64,000 nucleotides of DNA from Spiroplasma phoeniceum (GTDB taxonomy: Bacteria > Bacillota_I > Bacilli_A > Mycoplasmatales > Mycoplasmataceae), in contig CP110830.1 of the NCBI GenBank assembly GCA_026239495.1, positions 1,612,001 through 1,676,000 on the forward strand. Direction: 5' to 3'. Position 1 is the first letter of the stretch. The number at the start of each line of letters is the position of its first letter. The notes under the pieces were generated by a model. It was not told the origin of the DNA, made no database searches, and worked only from the letters and a program-made list of their open reading frames with translations. Positions 59,429 through 64,000 of this stretch are shown here, piece after piece. The position numbers and the translations under genes were made by a program.

Positions 59429-60248
59429 TTATTGTAAATGTTCACTATTCTGTTTTTCATAAAGACGATCAAAATAACGAGGCGGTTGTACTTTAAGTAA
59501 GCCCTTGTCAGTATTTAAATTAACAAGATCAAATTTATAAATTTGATCTTTAAATTCATCAAAATAATTTTTACCAATTCCTTTACTCATGTACAATTTT
59601 TCAGGATCAATACCTAATTTTTCATAATCTAACTTAGATCTTAACTTCTTCAAAGTATAACGCACTACATAGCCAACGCTCTGATAGGTAACACGACCTA
59701 TTTTATGTATACCTTTGCCTCAAATACGATCAGCCAATTTACTAAAAAAGTAAAAATGACCCAAATTAGACTTTTCACCAGTATGAATAAGGTGTTTATC
59801 CCAAAAAATACCAAAGGGGAGACCAAAAAAAACAAAGGTTATAATGGGGTCTATTCGTGCGAGAACCATATTCTTAACTAGCTAAATATCTAATATTTCT
59901 AATTCCTTGACGAGTAAAAACTTGACGCAAAGATTCAACAAATCTTCTTAAATCATAATAACTAATCGCTGGAATGCCTCTATCATTAACAGGTAAAAAT
60001 TCACCAGCATAAGTTAAAGTAATAAATCAATTATCTTTTGAGCTCTTACCTTCTAAAGCAGAACGAATGGCTCGCTCTTTAGAATTATCTAATTTACAAC
60101 CGATACACTTGCGACAAGGAACCGAACTATTACTTTCGTAATTCATATTCATATCTAATTTAGCAACATCAATATTACTGTATCTTTTAAAACTTATTTT
60201 TTCGCCTTTATTTAAATTATAAACCTGAATAGGTTTTAAACACGCCAT
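59429..60248 (-). pseudogene. Microvirus replication initiator (Rep/VP4), broken
   Basis: MACLKPIQVYNLNKGEKISF, PCRKCIGCKLDNSKERAIRS (Cys cluster typical of gokushovirus Rep), NWFITLTYAGEFLP, then a TAA before EYGSRTNRPHYN and a one-base shift after it to FFGLPFGIFWDKHLIHTGEK, TYQSVGYVVRYTLKKLRSKL (the VxYTxKK nicking-tyrosine motif) and RYFDRLYEKQNSEHLQ. The enzyme would nick the origin for rolling-circle replication. Nonsense plus frameshift make it inactive. AGGAGGAG site. Confidence 0.85.
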
Positions 60249-60361
60249 TTTAAGAACTCCTCCTCATATTTAATAAAAATATATAAAAAAACTGAAATAA
60301 AAATACAAAAAAAACCAGTACTTTCTAAACAATCTTTACAATCTTGAGTGCAAAGGGGCAT
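60236..60361 (-). CDS. Small Cys/membrane protein overlapping rep start
   Basis: 41 residues in another frame: MPLCTQDCKDCLESTGFFCI, membrane helix (IFISVFLYIFI), end KYEEEFLKWRV. The stop overlaps the start of rep, and the rep ribosome site lies inside it. Three or four Cys before the helix. Intact and compact, so likely a real viral gene, for instance lysis or regulation; unproven. Confidence 0.5.
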   Translation of the reverse strand: MPLCTQDCKDCLESTGFFCIFISVFLYIFIKYEEEFLKWRV

Positions 60362-60397
60362 GTTTCTCTTGAAATTTAATAGGCCTGGTTGCGCTCA

Positions 60398-60416
60398 AAA
60401 CCGCCTTTGGCGGTTT
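60398..60416. promoter_or_regulatory. GC-rich hairpin upstream of rep
   Basis: AAACCGCC TTT GGCGGTTT is one of the few GC-rich hairpins in the window. It lies in the noncoding gap between VP2 and rep, near GCGCTC. It is a candidate terminator of the structural genes or the virus replication origin. Confidence 0.55.
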
Positions 60417-60428
60417 CAAAAATTTTTT

Positions 60429-60870
60429 TTATTTAATCATCTTAGCATATGCAACAATTAATTTTTTTAAATTACGCTGATATAAATCAGTACGTAAATT
60501 AGATCCTTTAGCACTTGATAAATCATCTAATAACCTAGAACTAGAACCAATGATATTAGAGGCTATACCCAGCAATAGCATTTGCAGATTGTCCGCCAGC
60601 TCCACTAGAACCAGCAGGAACGGCTCCTGCAGCACTAGTAAAAGAAGATAAAGGATTAATACCTGCTTTTCTCATATCTTCAAATCCACGTTGTCACTGC
60701 GTATTAGCCATACGCTCCTGAAAATCACGATTCATTTGATTTTGAACCCTTGCACTGCTAGCTCCTGCGCCAAATAAATCCTGTATAACATTTCCAGCTT
60801 CTTGTATAGTAGGCGAACCATTATTAGAAGAAGCGCTAGCGATTGTTTGACCAGAATTATTAAGAATCAT
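60429..60870 (-). pseudogene. Microvirus VP2 (DNA pilot-type protein), frameshifted
   Basis: MILNNSGQTIASASSNNGSP, IQDLFGAGASSARVQNQMNR, DFQERMANTQWQRGFEDMRK and AGINPLSSFTSAAGAVPAGS, the conserved gokushovirus VP2 pattern (N...FQ..MSNTA.QR...DM..AGLNP). After QSANAIAG an extra G shifts the frame; the rest (SNIIGSSSRLLDDLSSAKGS, VAYAKMIK) is in the next frame. AGGAGG site. Follows VP1 by 12 bp. Confidence 0.85.
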
Positions 60871-60882
60871 TAACAAAACCTC

Positions 60883-62558
60883 CTAAATTCTATCAATAAC
60901 AGGAATACTAAACACTGGCATTGGACGCTCATGCATAACTTCAAAATAAAAATCAGATTGAAATTGTGGCATATCATCAGTTTATTTAATGGCTAAAGTA
61001 CGATCAATATTTGACTTGTCCTCTCGTAATCGCTCAGCAGACAACTTAGGCAACCTGTCATAATTATCAGAATAATGATAAACATCTAAACCTTTATTAA
61101 CACTACGCATCATACCAGTAACCTTACTAAATTTAGAACGATACGAAGCTCGCGCCTCATTATAACCAAATATTTCATTGTCTACTTTTTTATCACCACT
61201 AAAATAAATTTCTTTATTTTTAATTGGCTGTTCACCAATATTAGCAAATATTGGATCATAAATATAATTACGCAATCTACGAGTTCATAATTTTTCAACT
61301 CCTTGTTGATAAGAATGCTCATATCTAACACAAGCAACCAAAATCAAATAGCCATGTTCTAAAAAAGTTTTATTAATCATACTTTGACTTAAAAAACTTT
61401 CTCCAAAAGCAGCTAAACCGGCTTGTGGCGATTTAACACCACCACCATCAACAGTATTAGAGGTCTGGGGAACAGTATTAACATTTAATGGTTTATTATA
61501 ACCACATAGATATTCTGCTCTTTGTTGTTTAGTATCAGGAGAATTGGCGCCAAAATGAGCACGCAAATATCCAACATAACGAGTACCACTAAGAGCATCT
61601 TTTTCTAACATATGTTGATAAGCAATCGCTTGTCGTAAATCATTAATTGAAATACCTTTAGCTTTTGATAAATCAGCATATAAATTATCCGGATAAAGAG
61701 AAGGAGGAGATAAAACTCCTGCGGCAACTAAATCACCTTTTAATCCTGCAGTAGAATGGCCGTGTGAATCAGAATGATATCTAAATTAATATTGACCAAA
61801 ACCAAGATGAGAACCATCTGTTCGAGTAAATGTCACCGAATTTTGTTCACCATCAACCAAAGGAACCGAAGAGGTCATAACAGGTGCTTTAACACCAAAA
61901 TTTAAAGTAATAGGTGAACCTTTTTGTGTACTAGGTAAAGCGCTAGTAAAATAATCATGATACTTATTTGCAATAAATGGCTTGCCACCTAACTCTAAAT
62001 CCTTAACGTAATTACTACCATTAGAACCCTTTCCATCAGAACTAGACTTATTAATATGAGAAGCTGATTGTAAATTTTGATCTCTAAACCAATCATTGAC
62101 AATTTGAGTATAAGCTCGAAATGGTAAAGCATTAACCTCTGGGCCTTATTTATTAACAGGTAAGCCCATATAATCGGCAATAGTTCCAACTTTTCAACCC
62201 CCATCACTAGGGGCCTTAACAATAGGAATTAAAACATCATCCGTAACAGCTCAAGGATCATTATTTTCAACAAAAAACTTTTTAAAATCATCCCAAATAA
62301 TTCTATTTGGCACAAAAAAAAGCAAAAACATCAATATTAGCAACATCCATAACTGGCCTATTCATAGTCGTCTGACGAACTAAAGCTTTAACATCCATCT
62401 TAACATTATCACCGGGCAAAATCTCATCCAAATAAATAGGAACCAAATCACCAGCATTAAAAGCAGTAGTAAGTTGACTATTTCTTGTAAATACAGAATG
62501 CTGTGGCGACCTATCTAAAGCAGTCTGAAAACCATAAACTAATTTATTTTTTTTTCAT
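60883..62558 (-). pseudogene. Microvirus major capsid protein VP1, decayed
   Basis: About 558 codons, close to the SpV4 capsid length. Segments: KLVYGFQTALDRSPQHSVFT, DLVPIYLDEILPGDNVKMDV, MNRPVMDVANIDVFAFFVPN, KVGTIADYMGLPVN, ALPFRAYTQIVNDWFRDQNL, LPSTQKGSP, GISINDLRQAIAYQHMLEKD, RYVGYLRAHFG and the C-terminus RPMPVFSIPVIDRI. Frame breaks at the A9 run after ATG and in the T8 run near 62314. TAA codons interrupt it after MGLPVNK, after FGQY and at 60982. TGA is Trp (e.g. DPW). Confidence 0.9.
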
Positions 62559-63009
62559 TTTTATTTTCTCCTTTATCGTTTAACTCAAATTTATTCTTAC
62601 CATCATTAACATCTAAAACAATTTGATTATCTAAATCATCTTTTTTCTCTTTTTCATTAACGGTATTTAAAGACCTTAAATAATCATTAATAACATCTAA
62701 ATTATCAATATTTTTTAACAAATTTAAAGTCTCCACGGCAGAACTTGGTAGCTCAGATAAATCTAAATATTGACCTTGTCTAAAGTTAAAATCTACAAAT
62801 TCACCGGATTCATATTTATCAATAAGTTCTTGTAAAGTAGTACCAATTCCAGCTTCTTGTATTTCGTTATATAAATCTAAAACCTTATTAACTATTAAAG
62901 AAACTTCTCCGGTGTTTTTATTAACAACTCTTTCATATACATTATATAAAGAATCACCAGAAACAGATGAATCAGAAACATTATTATATTCACTATAAAT
63001 CTTTCTCAT
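62539..63009 (-). CDS. Microvirus internal scaffolding protein VP3
   Basis: 156 residues, intact. MRKIYSEYNNVSDSSVSGDS, QEAGIGTTLQELIDKYESGE and FRQGQYLDLSELPSSAVETL (conserved gokushovirus VP3 region), then an acidic C-terminus (EKEKKDDLDNQIVLDVNDGK). AGGAAATAG site. Its end overlaps the start of VP1 by 20 nt. In the family it directs procapsid assembly. Confidence 0.82.
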   Translation of the reverse strand: MRKIYSEYNNVSDSSVSGDSLYNVYERVVNKNTGEVSLIVNKVLDLYNEIQEAGIGTTLQELIDKYESGEFVDFNFRQGQYLDLSELPSSAVETLNLLKNIDNLDVINDYLRSLNTVNEKEKKDDLDNQIVLDVNDGKNKFELNDKGENKNEKKIN

Positions 63010-63325
63010 CTTCTATTTCCTTTCCTTTTTTTTCTTGTTCTTTAAATCAAGACAAATAACCATGATCATTTAAATAATCTTTTAACTTATCTAAATGATT
63101 CTAAACATTTTTATTATGCACTTTAATATATCTTATGGTTTCAATAACTGAAATAACAATTTCAGAAACAATAAGAATAACAGATATAACAATATATTCT
63201 GGCCAATTAATATTTAAATATTTACGACCAATAAAACATATTACAGTTCCACTTATAAAAAATAATGATGAAATTCCAAAGATTTTCAAAAAAATAATTA
63301 AATATTTAATAGTTAATTTTGACAT
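62993..63325 (-). pseudogene. Microvirus membrane protein with amber codon
   Basis: MSKLTIKYLIIFLKIFGISS with membrane segments, then YIVISVILIVSEIVISVIE and a charged tail. A TAG at 63101 stops it after about 74 codons, but the same frame continues NHLDKLKDYLNDHGYLSWFK, EQEKKGKEIEDEKDL to a second TAG that overlaps VP3. The overlap and the open frame suggest the original protein was about 110 residues. Confidence 0.65.
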
Positions 63326-63388
63326 AAAAAAATCCTTTCTTAAAATAAATTGAAATAAGAAAGGAGTATATGTGCAATATACCAAGGT

Positions 63389-63415
63389 AAAGGAATTAGT
63401 ACAGGTAATTCCTTT
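63389..63415. other. Hairpin at the right microvirus boundary
   Basis: AAAGGAATT / AATTCCTTT with a 9-nt loop in the gap between the first viral gene and IS5-like copy J. Possibly a viral terminator. Confidence 0.5.
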
Positions 63416-63433
63416 CTCATTTCATTAATCATT

Positions 63434-64000
63434 AGACTTATTGCATAACCTAATCTAATTATTTTAAAATTACTATAAAATATTTTTAAATTAAAATATA
63501 AATTATAGGAGATTAAAATTATGAAATTTGATAAATTTAATTTTATTAATGATAAAGAATGATTAAGATTAACAGGAATAAAACAAGATATTTTTAATAA
63601 AATGTTAGATATTTTACAAGTAGCTGAAATAGAAAAATTTAAAAAAGGCGGCAAAACTAATAAATTATCACTAGAAAACCGGCCACTGATGACTTTATCG
63701 TATTGACGAGAATATCGGACTTATTTTCATCTTGCTAAAAGTTTTGATATTAGTGAATCTAGTTGTTATCGCAATATCAAGTGAATTGAAGATATTTTAA
63801 TTAAACACTATGATTTTCAACAACTAGCTGGTAAAAAATATCTAATAAATGATTATTTTAATGATAAGATTATTATTGATGTTAGCGAAACCCCAATCCA
63901 ACGCCCAAAAAAAGCCAAAAATAATCTTATTCTGGCAAAAAGAAAAAAAACACCATTAAAACACAAGTAATTATCGAACAAGAAACCAAAAAAATTATTG
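63434..64000 (+). mobile_element. IS5-like element copy J (partial, runs off window)
   Basis: Left end AGACTTATTGCATAACCTAA. Right end outside the window. Mosaic of the two subtypes (see transposase). Lies directly beside the microvirus. Confidence 0.88.
63521..64000 (+). pseudogene. IS5-family transposase, copy J (partial)
   Basis: Starts MKFDKFNFINDKEW (older-subtype start), continues LRLTGIKQDIFNKMLDIL (newer subtype), then KTNKLSLENRPL and LAKSFDISESS (older subtype): a mosaic. OrfA is open to its TAA. In the -1 frame a TAA follows the A7 run where intact copies have ACAA, so the full transposase cannot be made. Confidence 0.82.

Larger units (their letters stand above)
58930..63425 (-). 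mobile_element. Integrated SpV4-like microvirus (gokushovirus), inactivated
   Basis: About 4.5 kb, close to the 4.4-kb genome of Spiroplasma virus 4. Gene order on the minus strand: small membrane protein, VP3 scaffold, VP1 capsid, VP2 pilot-type protein, replication initiator, Arg-rich J-type protein and a small membrane protein. That is the gokushovirus plan. VP1, VP2 and Rep all carry frameshifts or stops, so it cannot make virus. Flanked by IS5-like copies I and J; no attachment repeat was seen. Confidence 0.85.

Noticed and set aside
63340-63654. Minus-strand 104-aa frame MPPFLNFSISATCKI, also seen in other IS copies
   Set aside because: It is the complement of the IS transposase start, repeated wherever the IS occurs; no independent signal.

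Overview
The window is Mollicutes chromosome, almost certainly a Spiroplasma of the citri group. Base composition is very AT-rich. UGA is read as tryptophan throughout: tuf, fusA, rpsG, rpoB, rpoC, prfA, prmC and tdk are collinear with their families only if TGA is Trp, so under the standard code they look split. Almost all housekeeping genes lie on the minus strand. The window also holds relatives of two spiroplasma phage groups, a filamentous SpV1-type plectrovirus and an icosahedral SpV4-type microvirus. The species is inferred, not proven.

Layout: 1-1.4 kb, 5' part of a fructose PTS permease (fruA). 1.5-5.0 kb, a nested pile of dead insertion sequences (IS3 remnant containing two IS5-like copies, one of which contains a MITE). 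5.1-8.3 kb, manA, a small membrane protein, and a decayed lemA/DUF3137-like pair. 8.4-20.5 kb, the conserved rpoB-rpoC and rpsL-rpsG-fusA-tuf operons with clear promoters and terminators. 20.6-35.6 kb, an accessory block: unknown genes, a dead IS30-type transposase, a lipoprotein pseudogene and a decayed plectrovirus provirus with IS and MITE insertions. 35.7-41.7 kb, a nucleoside/BMP-type ABC transporter whose binding lipoprotein is broken and one of whose permeases has a long coiled-coil tail. 42-45.8 kb, two large unknown proteins, one a membrane protein with a long acidic domain. 47.4-57.6 kb, a translation and nucleotide-metabolism cluster (rpmE, a degenerate ABC ATPase, nrnA, tdk, prfA, prmC, a membrane protein, tsaC) and a nitroreductase. 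57.6-63.4 kb, an oxidoreductase remnant followed by a nearly genome-length but inactivated SpV4-like microvirus. The window ends inside another IS5-like copy.

The main force shaping the region is one IS5-like element (about 1.07 kb, ten copies) whose transposase is split into two frames joined at a conserved A-AAA-AAA heptamer. Only two copies have both frames intact. A second repeat family of about 150 bp with 9-bp target duplications (four copies) has inserted into the mobile DNA.

The most interesting items are the integrated microvirus; a host-type lipoprotein whose body is nearly identical to a module of the plectrovirus attachment-like protein; the MITE family; an ABC permease fused to a coiled coil of about 340 residues; an ABC-ATPase-like protein without Walker motifs; and an apparent AUA start codon in prfA.
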